64,000 nt of DNA from Chromobotia macracanthus (lineage: Eukaryota > Chordata > Actinopteri > Cypriniformes > Botiidae), in contig JAZGTH010000005.1 in the NCBI GenBank assembly GCA_036877525.1, positions 2,486,501-2,550,500 on the forward strand. Direction: 5' to 3'. Shown one piece after another: positions 1 to 11,180 of the stretch. The notes under the pieces are model-generated. The model did not search any database and was not told the DNA's origin. It saw only the letters and a list, made by a program, of their open reading frames with translations. Every line of letters starts with the position of its first letter. The stretch's first letter is position 1. A program made the translations under genes and the position numbers.

Positions 1-1336
1 GATGCTACTAAAGTGTTAACTGGTGTACGTCCTTTATATTACATGTTCAGGGCTAACCATTTCCACTAACCATTTCCACATTTCAACTAAATGACTTTTA
101 ACTTTATCAACAATTCCCACACAATTTCCCACCCAGTAGCATCATCCCCAAAAAAGCTCCCAGATACTTAAAACCCCTCTTACCCCAGAGCAACCCACCA
201 GGAAGGCTTGGCTTCCTGCCTGCTCACCCCCCAAGCAGCAAAGCTTCAGTTTTATCCCTGTTTAGTTTAGCAGAAGATTAAAACCTAAAATCTTAGGTAC
301 TAAAAAGTAATTAAAAAATGTCCACATCTTTTTGATCACTGATCAGTAAAACATAATCATCAGCATAAGCTGATAAATTGGAAAATACACCCAGGTATAC
401 ATAACCCACTTTAATGAAGTTTTATTTGCTGTAACAGAGGTTCTACGGCTAATGAATATAACATGCCAGATAAAGAACAACCTACCCTGACACACCTACC
501 AACCTTAAAAGGAGTACATGAGCCACCATTAACTTTCAGCACACTCTCAACATCACTGTAAAGAGCCTTGATCAACAATCACCAATTTCTTGGCAAAAAA
601 CAAAGTTTTCCAAAGGTTATGATGTTCAATCCAATCAAAAGTGTTCTATTCATCTAAGAAAATTAAAGCAAAATCAAGATTTAACAACAAATGAGGTACT
701 CTCATTGAGTACCAAGAGCTGATCTTCCCCTACCTCCAACCAGAAAGACTTATAAAAGTCAACTGGGAGTCCATCAATCCCTAGTTCCTTTCCAGACTCC
801 ATGTCTTGAAGAACCTTATTTAACTCATCCAGGCTCAAAACCCACAGTTTTAAATTGGCTTCCTTTGACAGTTGGGCTAAGTCATTATCAAAAAGAGACA
901 TTATCAAAAAGAGGCCCTGAAGTGACCTCACTTCTGTACAGATTTTCATAAAAAAAAACCTGCTCTCCTGCGAATATCAATGGGGTCAGACAACAATGTA
1001 CCTGGCTCAAAACGCAAAGTATGAATAAATCTTCCTATTCATTTTTCTTTTCTGAATTAAAGAAAAATTTGGTTGGTGCGTCCATTTGGTCTATACACTG
1101 AAAACAAGACCGAACCAAAGCTCCTTGTACCTTAACCCCAGGAAGGTCCACCAACTGTGTCTTTTTGACTGAGAGGGCTTCCAGTCAGCTACTCTGCCCA
1201 GTTGACTCTAAAGCTTAACTATAGATGTTTCTAAGGTTTTTATAGACTGGGATATCCCTACAGTGACATTTGCCAAAGTCCCAACACTGCTCAGGGACTC
1301 AAAAGAAGTCTTTGTAAAGCATGAATTGTCTCTGAA

Positions 1337-1817
1337 TGTCAGGAGATCACGGACTAACGAACCCAGGCGCAGACAGCATTAAACAGAAAAATCTCTCTTT
1401 GTTGATTAAACAAAACAACAGCCCACAAGGGGGAAAACGGGAACCAAAACAACAATTGAACTGGAACAAAAGAGCTCCAAAAACCCGGAGCTTAAAATGA
1501 AAAAACAGACAGGGCAGACGTGGGACAAAAACACGACCAGACAAGACTCACTGTGAGGGGGATCAAGACTGCAAGACAAGATGCACGGCACAAGACAGGG
1601 AACGAGAAACGAGAACGAACCGACAAGAGACAAAGAACACGAGGGCATTAAATAACATGGACAAATGAGGAACAGGTGTGCGACATGAGCGCAAACGAGA
1701 CAAGAGAACAAGGGGGCGGGGACAAGACACATGACCGGAGAGCACATGGCGAATGTAAACAAAACAGAGGCCATGTGCTTCCACACAAGACGAGGACCCT
1801 GAGCCAGGAACCTGACA
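1337..1817 (-). mobile_element. Solo LTR, copy A (481 bp)
   Basis: Begins TGTCAGG and ends CCTGACA, with the 5-bp duplication CTGAA at 1332-1336 and 1818-1822. TG...CA ends plus a 5-bp duplication define a solo LTR. It is inserted into LINE endonuclease sequence whose reading resumes on both sides. A longer relative is at 41701-42282. In the other copy the minus strand carries an AATAAA signal, so minus orientation is inferred. Confidence 0.82.
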
Positions 1818-1822
1818 CTGAA
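1818..1822. repeat. Target-site duplication of solo LTR A (right copy)
   Basis: CTGAA, identical to 1332-1336 on the other side of the LTR. Confidence 0.75.
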
Positions 1823-2459
1823 AGCATAAAAAATACACTTAATAGTAACTTTAAAATGTTTATCACCAACCAAAGAAGTGTTAAAATGCCAGTATGCACT
1901 CATTGGTTTAACAAAACTTAAAATAAAAGAACAACACACCATACTATGATCAGTAATACACTTAAGGGGTAATAAACACTTATTCAAACTACCCAGTTGA
2001 TGCTTAAAACCATAACATCTGTCTAGTCTAGCTAAAGATAAAACATTGTCACGGGTGTGAGCCCAAGTGTACCGTCTTTGATTACAATATAAATATCTCC
2101 AAACATCACACAGCTCATGTGTTTTAATAACATGGATAAGCCTCTTACAGGAGGACAAGTGGGCAAGTTCCTGTCTAAACAGTTCCATATGAATTAAATG
2201 TGGCACACAGATAGAAGACAGTCAAGAGCAAATTTGGGGTCTCTACCTCAAACCCTCTAGTGCCACCAACAGTTCAAAGTCACACTCTGTCACTTGTTTA
2301 TGATCATAACCTTTTACTCGTCCTAAAAAAAGTCCTAAAAACTGTAGTGTATTTAAAACACTAGATGATCAACCCAAAGGGAAAAATCATGCACAATTTA
2401 ATGTTATTAATTGTACGTGTTTTATAGATTTTACCTGATGTAGTAGAGTTAATATTTGC

Positions 2460-2810
2460 GACAGACTGAATTACTTGTCCACCGGGTATTCAGCGGATCT
2501 CGCATCAACTCTAAGAAATGTTACTTTTCTGGCCTTGAAAAGATAACATTCTTACTGTAATACAGTACTACTTCAGAACAGGTAACGAAATCAAGGCAGT
2601 TTAAGTGACGTTAATATGTGAGCAATAACCACAAAACAATTCTCAGAAATAAACACAGGGGTTTATTGACTACGCTACGGGGAACATATATGACTACACT
2701 AAACAAATAAACATACACTAAACAAACGAATACATAAACAGTGAAAAAAGAGGAGGAGTAAAGAATGGCAGGATTAAATCCGCTAACTACTTCTGCATGA
2801 ACCATCAGTT
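2460..2810 (-). repeat. Dispersed repeat, inverted relative of 5090-5380
   Basis: The reverse complement shares with 5090-5380 the order: T-rich start, GTATGTTTATTTG-like tract, TTCCCCGTAG, a TCAATAAACCCC polyadenylation-like signal, TGTTATTGCTCAC, GTCACTTAAACTG and TTTTCAAGGCCAGA...ATGTTTCTTAGA. The AATAAA and spacing suggest an LTR or LINE 3' end, but the ends are not defined. Confidence 0.6.
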
Positions 2811-3240
2811 AAATCACCATTAAAAGGGGTAAAACTTAAATGCAGCGAATCGGATACTTGCATTGAACTCAGATGTGCTGAAGCAAGAGTCCGGGCGTGC
2901 GCAGGGATGTTGCAGGTCCTGATGGGTTCAAAGTGAGCGGCAGTTCATTGGGTCCTTCCCGATGTCGGATTGGTCAGCGAAGATAGACGAACTGAGCCGA
3001 AGTAAACACCGCCGGAAAGGCTGTCTCGAGAGTGAGGCAGGGCTCGAGAGGATGTGCAGCGAGTGGGTGAGGGAGAGAGCGAGCGAAGTTTGCTCTGTGT
3101 GATGGACTTTTAACCTTGGGTGTATGATCCAGAGAGGATCATTTGATCCAGAGAGGATCATTTAGAATGTAAACATGATCAGGTTTGACACACGTTAAAA
3201 TGCAATTTACCTTGAAAATATGTGCACAGGTAGAATACTT
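2810..3240. other. Unassigned stretch with a short tandem duplication
   Basis: No gene seen. A 19-bp unit GATCCAGAGAGGATCATTT is repeated twice in tandem at about 3126-3163. The minus-strand open frame here has no recognisable motif. Confidence 0.5.
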
Positions 3241-3243
3241 GTC

Positions 3244-3246
<3 letters not shown>

Positions 3247-3294
<48 letters not shown>
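3247..3294. repeat. (AT)n microsatellite
   Basis: An uninterrupted run of about 24 AT units. A further AT run is at 3354-3366. Confidence 0.95.
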
Positions 3295-3297
<3 letters not shown>

Positions 3298-3299
3298 AA

Positions 3300-3700
3300 G
3301 CAATAGATGATGGAGGTTAATATGGGGAGACACATACAATCAAGAACATAACACATATATATATACCTACACTTTGGATAGCTCTTTTGGTGGCTGAGTT
3401 GGGACAAAAGTTCTCCCTGATGTGTAGTGAAAGTCCTTCAGTCTCTTCAGTCACCTGGTTTTTCTCACTTTCATGAGCAGAGCTATCTTCCCCCCTTTTG
3501 GGCATTCCTCTGTCAGGGGTAAGAGGGGAACAAAAGGCCAGAGGTGTTCTGGTTAGCCATAAAACCATTGGTGGTATGTGGAGGTACAGACTCCCTGGTG
3601 CCATTGGTTAATAAACGATCTCAGCCCCCACTCAGTCCTATTCTTCTTGGATTTTACGATCCAACTGTAACCTTTGGCCTTTTTTTCCTGATTTCTTTCA
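3300..3700. other. Unassigned repeat-like stretch
   Basis: Contains GTTAATAAACGATC near 3606-3620 and C/T-rich blocks resembling an LTR or LINE 3' end. No paired copy or coding motif was identified. Confidence 0.3.
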
Positions 3701-3739
3701 CTCTGTGACGTCATGTTCTATCATGCAAATTCTTCTGCC

Positions 3740-4640
3740 ATTCTGAATTTTTTGAACTCCTCCTAGGGCATTTGGTTATTTGCATGAAATTTGGTATGTA
3801 GCATCTAGAGACACCCATGACAAGAATTTATGGAATTGGTGTAGATACTATACCATCCTCATATACCATGTCTATGACTTTTTCAGTGAGCATGCAGAAA
3901 TGGATCTGAGGCTGTATCTTGGAAATGCTACTGTGTATTGACACAAAACTTGGTACGGGTCATCACAGGCATGGCCTATGGGTGTTTCGTTTTAGCACAA
4001 CCTACTGGTCCATAGATATGAAAAATGGCTATTTTTGCTTGTCATAATTGTCATAATTCGTTTAGGCATGCCAAGTCAAACAAAGTCTGACGTTCTATGG
4101 TTGGCCATTTTGGGCGTCGCCCATTTTCAATTTTGTCGTGAAAAAGCAGCATTTAACTGCAATTGCATATTATTAGAAACCTTTTTCTTTTTCATCATTA
4201 CCATATTCGTATGTGACCTGCAAAGTTTGGGGCCTGTGCCACCTAGTGGTCAAAAGATATAACAACATTTACAAAAATGCTTATAGCGTGTGATTGCAAT
4301 AACATATTATGCAACTTCTTTCTTTAGATTCTTTGGCTTACGCCAAGTACTATGATAACAAATTTGTTATAGTCAATGCTACATCTTATTGGCCATTTTT
4401 AAAATGCACTTCTTTGAACTCCTTCTACAACATCTGTCCGATTTGCACAAAACTTGGTAGCATCTAGAGACACTCACAACATAAAGTCATGGAAGTCATG
4501 TCAATTGCTAAAATTGTTCTCTTATACCATGTCAACAAATTTGACAGCATGCATGTTGGTGTCATTATCACAATGTTCTGACAGCTTCATAAAAATTTTG
4601 ACAGCGTCACCTATTGGTCAAAAGTTATCAATTATTGAGT
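3740..4640 (+). repeat. Two direct units of a fish satellite-like repeat (about 665-bp period)
   Basis: TTTGAACTCCT...GGTA-GTAGCATCTAGAGACAC, then TATACCATGTC and GCATGC occur first near 3748-3900 and again near 4413-4560. Spacing is about 665 bp. The second unit is diverged. No coding content is supported. Confidence 0.65.
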
Positions 4641-4671
4641 TATAATGGGTTTTACTTATGTGTTACTTATG

Positions 4672-4830
4672 TTCTACTGTAGCTCAGTGGTAGAGCATTG
4701 CGTTCGCAGTGCAAGAAGTTGTGGATTCAATCCCAGGGAGCACATGCACTGACAGAAATTCAAGTATAACTTGAATGCACTGTAAGTCGCTTTAGATAAA
4801 AGCGTCTGCCAAATGGGTAAATGTAATGTT
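4672..4830 (+). mobile_element. tRNA-derived SINE
   Basis: Pol III A box (TAGCTCAGTGGTAGAG, near 4679) and B box (GGATTCAATCCC, 4723-4734), then a body ending GTAAGTCGCTTTAGATAAAA-GCGTCTGCCAAATG with a short GTAAATGTAATG tail. The same family occurs at 60969-61100. Its tail resembles L2-type LINE ends, which suggests L2 machinery mobilised it. Confidence 0.85.
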
Positions 4831-4917
4831 TCATTTAATTGTTTTTTATAATTTTATTATCAGAGAACTGCAAAAATATTTCCCTTGGTGCCGATGATGA
4901 GTTGACTCCATAATTGC

Positions 4918-4953
4918 TATATATATATATGGTGCCCATGGAATTCTTTCCAT

Positions 4954-5004
<51 letters not shown>
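4918..5004. repeat. AT microsatellites around a small palindrome
   Basis: AT runs at about 4918-4930 and 4955-5004 flank CCATGGAATTCTTTCCATGG, whose arms CCATGGAA/TTCCATGG are perfect complements. Confidence 0.9.
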
Positions 5005-5005
<1 letters not shown>

Positions 5006-5089
5006 TAGAGCTCAGTCCAATTAAGGTGATTCTACTGGTGGTTCATTCAAAATGCTTAGCTGATTTAACTTGTATGGGTTTAACATCCT

Positions 5090-5380
5090 CTCTCTCTCTC
5101 TCTCTCTCTCTCCTTGCTCTCCCTACATTTGGTTATGCATTTAATGTGTTTATATTTATGTCTAGTTATATGTTACATGTTTCCCCTGTAGTGTAGTTTA
5201 ATAAACACCCATATGTATTCAGCCTTGATTGTTGCTGCATTTAATGCTCACAGGTAAGGTCACTTAAACTGTGTTTGATCTTTCTGCATGCTCTAAAGTC
5301 CTGTTAAAACAGAGAAGCGTTGTTTTCAAGGCCAGACAAAAAATGTTTCTTAGATTCAATAAGACCTTGTATGCACTCAC
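5090..5380 (+). repeat. Dispersed repeat, inverted relative of 2460-2810
   Basis: Starts with a (CT)n run at 5091-5112, then TTATATTTATGTCTAG, TTTCCCCTGTAG, TTTAATAAACACC and GGTCACTTAAACTG, ending AAGGCCAGACAAAAAATGTT. The order matches the reverse complement of 2460-2810. Confidence 0.6.
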
Positions 5381-5519
5381 TGGACGAATGCAAAAGCTGT
5401 TTATTGTAATCATTCCTGCTGATCAGGTACTACAAATTATAAAGATTTAATGACGATTAATTATATGTATTTTCCTTTGAGCTAAATTCGTAGATTTGGC
5501 ATTCGATTTGCTACATAAT

Positions 5520-5665
5520 TGTGATGCTGGTTCATGCTTATAATCTGGAGTCCCTAATCCTGCTGATCTTTGCTACATGCTCTATAATATAGAGTGTTAA
5601 ATCAATGTATCATTTATTAAGAATTCCCCAAATTATAGATTGATCCTAATCAATTATTAATATTT
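5520..5665 (+). repeat. Dispersed repeat, inverted relative of 55480-55625
   Basis: TTCATGCTTATAATCTGG, CCCTAATCCTGCTGATCTTT, GCTACATGCTCTATAA and GATCCTAATCAATTATTAAT appear in the same order in the reverse complement of 55480-55625, inside gabra6 intron 7. Confidence 0.7.
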
Positions 5666-5690
5666 TTTTTTATTTTTTTTTTTTTTTTAT

Positions 5691-5746
<56 letters not shown>
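5665..5746. repeat. T-rich tract followed by (AT)n microsatellite
   Basis: A poly-T-rich tract from 5665, then about 23 AT units at 5699-5746. Confidence 0.93.
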
Positions 5747-5750
<4 letters not shown>

Positions 5751-5879
5751 TGTCTCCCTTACATGGAACGATGGAGAATAGATTTATTAACATTAATTTT
5801 GAGTGAACTTGTTCATAAATAATTACGTCTGCGATGGACAGCACTTTATTTATGACCTAACCTCAATATTAATCCCCTT

Positions 5880-6480
5880 TACACACATTTTTACTACGTA
5901 TCCTACATCTTCTCAGGGAAGGTGGCTGTCACACGTTAGAAGCTAATGAGCATCATGAGATATGATATGCAAGGGTGTGTGGGGAGACTGTTGGGGCACT
6001 GCATTTTCCAGAAATTTTGAATTGACCTCAGATATCAAACTTTGATATCAATATATGATCAATATATAATATATATGATGTCAATAAACTATATTATTAA
6101 ACAGAAATATATTATTGTAAATTTAAACAAATTTAAGCCTAATAGAAAACTTTCTGCGATTTTAAATTTTAATAAACATCATTCTGTATGTATCTTAGCT
6201 ACTTAGCTTAGCTACTTGCTAAGACGAGTGATATGAGCCCACCGTCTCTATGACATGATGTGGAGCTATGAAGTCACAAAATTCAGCCCAATGTTAAGAC
6301 TATACATATATAGACTATAATTTTTCACAAACCAGACAAACATTGTACACCCGATTGCTTATAATCGGGTGTACAACATAGCACACCTCTCCTCCATAAG
6401 CTGGTTGATTTGACCCCTCATTCTTGGATCCATGATAAACAGTTTGAGACAAACCTTTTTCTGGAAAATAAGTATGACTA
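5880..6480 (+). repeat. Dispersed repeat, direct relative of 44880-45120
   Basis: AGTGATATGAGCCCACC, GTCACAAAATTCAGCCCA, TTTTTCACA, TGTACACCC, CATAGCACAC and GTTGATTTGAC occur in the same order at 44880-45120. No coding potential. Confidence 0.65.
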
Positions 6481-6539
6481 GATAGGTACATTATCGAAGG
6501 AAAATGTCAAAGATGTTTAAAAACTCAGAATATTTCAAT

Positions 6540-7410
6540 GATGTTACCATGTTTAAACATTAATTAGCATGACGTTAGCACATTTTATCATGATGCTAGC
6601 ATGACTTAGCATCATAGCTTGTATGACATAGGCTTATTCATGATGTTATGAGGTTGCTCTAGGTGCCGTAAATGGATGCTAGGGTGAAGCTAGTCAGTTC
6701 ACAGGGTAAAACAAATAGATGGATGTATGTCTGAGCGAACTCACATCTCTAGGATGTTCCTGTGCTGAAATATGGCTAATTCATGTTGGTTGCTAGTGTG
6801 CTCCATGGTGAATGGTCGCTAGGGCATTGCTGGACAGTTTCCTTGATGATAACTTAAGGATACTTGCCAGTCTGAGTCAAAGGAGACCACCCACTTGTCG
6901 CTACAATATTCTGATGCTGCTCACCATTTTCAGTGGAAGTCAATGGGGTGGTTGCTAGGGTACTGTAACTGATTGCTACAGCGTGGCTATAAAGTTGAAA
7001 TGTTGAAGCACCATTTGTTGCTGCTTCCTATGCCGAGCGATATAAACCCAACCCTAAGCCTCTCTAACTGTCTATCTACACCCCAGCATCCAAGTAATAA
7101 AATGAATAATCCATATCTCAGCATTAGAACATGCAGAGACAGGTGGGTGGGCTTATTTGACTTGGGTTGTCAGTGGGCTTTAGGTATTGCCCTGGAAACT
7201 TCCTAGCCACATGCTAGCAACCATTTAGAGCACTCTAGCAGCTGCATAACATAAATAAGCCACATTTGAATATATCTATCATGCTAAATCATGCTAAAAT
7301 GTACTAGCGTCTTGTTAAATCATACTAGTATCCGGCTAATATATGTTAGCATGATGTAAAAATCTGTTAGCATCATGCTAATTAATGTTAAAACTTGCCG
7401 ATTTTCATCT
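6540..7410. mobile_element. Non-autonomous element with long imperfect terminal inverted repeats
   Basis: The left arm (about 6540-6625, rich in TTAGCATGA and GCTAGCATGA) is the reverse complement of the right arm (about 7290-7400): both contain CATGCTAATTAATGTT-AAAC in inverted orientation. The middle holds GTGGTTGCTAGGGTA-type sequence typical of fish MITE-like repeats. There is no transposase. Exact ends and target-site duplication were not resolved. Confidence 0.5.
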
Positions 7411-9000
7411 CGTTCTTTCTGTCTGTCTGTCTTAAAAAGTACTACAATCCTAATTCCTAAATCCTAACTAAATTTTAATTAATTAATGCTATCAAACTGG
7501 AGAGCAACTAAACAACTGTGAGTGGAAGGAGTTGATGTAGAAGGAGTTGTTGTCTACATTACAGTTTGGTAATGGTTCTCATGGCCTGCAGGTAGAAAGT
7601 GTGCATTAGCCTTCTGGTTCTGGAGTTAATGGTGAATGGAGCGGTACCTCCTGACTGGTGGTTTGGTAAACAGACTGTGTGCTGGCTGACTAGGGTCATG
7701 CAGCACAGCAGAAGTGATTATACACACACAGGTTATGATACACAGGTCTTAAGAATTCTTACCTTGACACACTGCCTTCAAATCTAGAAACAAACAAAAT
7801 TGTTAGACTTATAGACATTAATTTAGCCCAAAAAAACTTTTTTTTATTTATTTATTTTTTTTCTCTTAATTTTCTCTTCTGTGTTCTATTTTTTTGTCAT
7901 AAGAAATGTAAGAAATTTAAATGAACTCAATTAAGTCTCCTGAGCCATTGAAAGACTCTCTGGGAAAGTGATGTTCTATGTGTATGACATGTATATCAAA
8001 CTCTTGTAAAGCTCTTACCTCAAAACACAACAGAGGACCTAATTCTTTTGTCATTGAGTAGCTGGGTGGGTTTGGAAGGACATTTGTATCTGATGGTTCT
8101 TTGATGTGAATCAGGATCAGTCTATGAAAGTCTAAAGTTAAATCAAGGTCTTTTTATGTCAAGGTCATCTGTTTCTCCCACATTCTTTACCTGTGTGAAG
8201 CATCCACTAATGCCTTTCTGCATGCACACTTTGTGCAGTTTATTGTTATGTGCAGTGGATGTCAGGTATTAGGGAATATGTGCATTGATGTTTTCCTAAC
8301 CATGCACTCAGAGCGGCAGGAGTTCTGCTTATGCTTCAGTTGCTGTGGGCGGTTTCTTGACTCTGCTTCTGCCTGAGATTTCTTCCTCCAGAACATTCCT
8401 CAAGAGACATTGCTATGCTGCCCACTTCACCTTCAGCTATTGATGAACCTGAGATAGAACCCTCTAAATACATGAAATGATATCTGTTTCAATGAAAGAA
8501 CTGGACAAAATTATGGCTAATTATGGATAACTGTGTTGTTTTTGATTTTGTACTTTATAGTCAAAGTGGCAACAGCACGTTTGAGGTTTGAGTATGTGCA
8601 TGGTTCGCATACTTGTGCACACTTCACAGAAGTAAACAGAAACATCATTCTCACACGTACATTACACCCTTGGAAAAGGATGCATGTCCCATCTCTGCAG
8701 GCCTGACGTGATGTGACAGGATAAACATGAAGTGATGATGGTGATACAGTGATAGACTGTGATAGCTGAGAAAGCTGGACACTTTTCAAGACCCTGAAAC
8801 ATTCATTTTAATGAAACTAACCCATTTGTATGTGCAAATGAAATCACTTAACGCAAGAGTTTGAATCTGAATATATAAATGTAAATCTGAATAGCAGCTT
8901 GCCAGATTTTTTATTGGTCATAACTACAAAGCTCCTGTGAGCCTGCCCTTTCTCTTTCTCTCGAATGCGAGAGCATAGGCTTGCGAGCAATCAGTCAAAC
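7410..9000. other. No gene or clear repeat recognised
   Basis: AT-rich intron-like sequence. Short open frames on both strands have no recognisable motif. Confidence 0.5.
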
Positions 9001-9239
9001 AGCCACCAAGCAAACAGCTGCAATGGTGGACACAGAGAGACATCTGTTGATGAGTCTGGCTGATATTGGGGAGAAGGAGAGGAAGTTTCTACTGGATTCA
9101 CCAGTTTCACCCTCTGAGCTTTTTTGTGTGTCTGTACAGACCATGATCAAGATGTTTAGAGTAGCAAGGGTGTAGTCTCGAGCCTTTCAGAAATACATTG
9201 CAGGTCTAGGTCCCTGTCTAATGCCCCCATGTCTGGCCA

Positions 9240-10090
9240 ATCTAAAGCTGAGAACTGTATGTTGGGCCAGAAGCAGAGTGTCACTGCATGCTCTCCCCCT
9301 CGGCTGGCAGTTTGTGGGTTTGAGCTCCGGGTGAGAACTGTGATGCTCTCCATTAGAGCTTTATCATGACAGGCCTGTGGCACGAGTTGTTTACACACTG
9401 TCACTAGATTGAGAGACCTGGGTTTAAGCCCCACTACAAACTACTCTAGTACAGGGCCATGCAGACTAGGGAAAGACCATGTTTTTTTAATGTTTATTTT
9501 TTTCAGTTCTGAGTGTCTGGGGCTGGCTTTGGATAGCGGGTCTTGAAGCTCTCCTAGCCAGAAGCTCTCCTAGCCTTGAGGGCGGAGTCTCTTGTGGTGC
9601 TGTGCCAGCCAGTCATTGCTGAGCACTCACGGACCTGGGTTTGAATCCCCTCTTGGGGGATTTTTTGCCCTCTTGGCGATCTATATGGGGTTTGTTTATT
9701 AGATTAAGCACAGCATTTTTGTAAGTCTGGTTCCCACAGATTGGCAGAGTGACACCTTCCCTCTGTGGTGGAGAGGGGCGATACAGGGTCCTCATCCTTT
9801 CCACTTTCTGGTTGGCAAAGGAAATGGTATGTTGGATGGTGGCAGCTAGGGATCAGCTGGCTCCTGTCCGACTGCTATCTTCTGGGTAGTGTTGGAGTTG
9901 TACCTTCACTATAGGAGGTCCTCCAGAAGAGCTTTGCTTCCATTAAGTTCCAGTAGTTGCAGGCAGTGGTGGCTAGTTTACCACTAGCTCCCCTTTGAAG
10001 CCAACCCTCTCAGCTCGCCCAGTGGTGTGTGGTGTTAGCATGCTAGCAGGAGACAGGGGCTCAAGTCCCATGCTGAACACCTCGCTGTGT
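9240..10090 (+). repeat. Cluster of four tRNA-like (B-box bearing) remnants
   Basis: B-box-like sequences GGTTTGAGCTCC (9317-9328), GGTTTAAGCCC (9421-9431), GGTTTGAATCCC (about 9639-9649) and GGCTCAAGTCCC (about 10058-10069) occur within 760 bp. Each lies 50-70 bp after an A-box-like GTGG/GTGT stretch. None folds obviously into an intact tRNA by eye. They may be degenerate SINEs or tRNA relics. Confidence 0.4.
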
Positions 10091-10194
10091 CTAGTATCTA
10101 AAGTGAACATTTACAGTTTAGGCAGTGGCCCAAAGGGAAGTATTTATGTCACCAGCAGTGTGTGAGTAGGGTTATGCCTATGGTGGTTATGCTT

Positions 10195-10610
10195 CAACAT
10201 GGACTATGTGGCAGCTCCTCTCGGCATGGCGCAGTTGATATTGCGTTCCCTATAGTGTCAAACCAGAGGCAGTGTTGAATTCCCTCAAAAGTGAATGTCT
10301 CTCGGTTACATATGTAACCTTGGTTCCCTGAAAATGCGATTTGTTGCCATGCCTCACAGGCACCTGTATACATCTCCTTCAGACAAAGAAGTTGATGACA
10401 CACTCTACAGGTGCCCTAATATACTCACGAGCGCACCTGATGTGCATCAGGCACTGCCGTGGGCCAATTACATTGGCAAGATTAGACATTAAAATTAGAC
10501 ACTGGAGGCACGCTGAAGGCATTCCTCATAGCATCAAACCAGATGCAGTGTTGAGTTTCATCAAAAGGGAATGTCTCTCGGTTACATATGTAACCTTAGT
10601 TCTGTGCTTT
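10195..10610. repeat. DIRS terminal-repeat fragments in direct duplication
   Basis: A block with GCGTTCCCTATAGTGTCAAA, CAGAGGCAGTGTTGAATTCC, CTCAAAAG and the palindrome GGTTACATATGTAACC (10304-10319) recurs at about 10520-10595 (palindrome 10580-10595). Similar GCATTGCGTTCCCTCAAAAG sequence is at about 12860. The motif also occurs at DIRS relics elsewhere in the window. Confidence 0.55.
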
Positions 10611-11180
10611 GCCTCATATATATACATTTTATTCTTAAGTCGTTATTGGAAAGTTGTAAAAACGCTAAAGAAAAGTTAAAAAGTTTGAATACGTTTGAAT
10701 AAAATGTTTGAATAATGTTGTTATAACCAAGCAATTACGTTAATACAATGTCTAAAAAACTGTTCTAAAAACATTAAAATAACATTTTTAACCATTTTGT
10801 TACCTAATGGAAAAATTAGGGAAACATTCTTAGAACAGTTGGGGAATAACTATCGGTTACAAATACACCAACAAACAAAATGCATGAAGGTATTATTATT
10901 TATAATAACAAATTACAATACAATTCAGTCTACAAAGGAATTGGCAAAGAAGCCTGATATATTTGTGGTTTGATGATTTAAAGGTCGAGTGTGTGTGCTT
11001 ATGTTCTTTGGGATAAAACAAAATATCCAGCTCTTAATTATATTTAATAATAAGCTATTTTATAGCTAAATATAAACTGATAAAAGTAATTGTAACTAAA
11101 AATGAACACAAAATGCTATAACACTTTCAAAGGCTGACTCTAAGTAACCTTACTACCTGGGACCTTCCCAACAGACAGTT
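10610..11180. other. No gene recognised
   Basis: AT-rich sequence with repeated TTCTTAGAACAGTT/AACTGTTCTAAAAACA-like motifs near 10755 and 10830, perhaps an old inverted repeat. Nothing else seen. Confidence 0.4.

Larger units (their letters stand above)
1..2206 (-). mobile_element. L1/Tx1-type LINE remnant, interrupted by a solo LTR
   Basis: Reading leftwards on the minus strand, 2206-1823 encodes the C-terminal part of an apurinic-like endonuclease: ELCDVWRYL, RYTWAH, LSLARLDRCYGF, a DHSMV box and SAYWHFNTSL. After the inserted LTR (1817-1337), the frame resumes near 949-674 with LDELNKVLQDMESGKELGID and GLPVDFYKSFW, the classic N-terminal reverse transcriptase motif. Degenerate RT continues to base 1 with frameshifts and stops. 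The element runs off the left edge. It is inactive and lies in the presumed gabrb2 intron. Confidence 0.8.

Noticed and set aside
1406..2206. A 266-codon minus-strand open frame, the longest in the window
   Set aside because: It is a chimera: the first part is LINE endonuclease and the remainder is the inserted LTR read through. Not a host gene.
4679..4752. Intact tRNA gene
   Set aside because: A and B boxes are present, but the acceptor stem is not complementary and the downstream body and tail identify a SINE.
3247..5746. Alternating AT tracts as a replication origin or CRISPR-like array
   Set aside because: Simple dinucleotide microsatellites; no spaced identical repeats with unique spacers.
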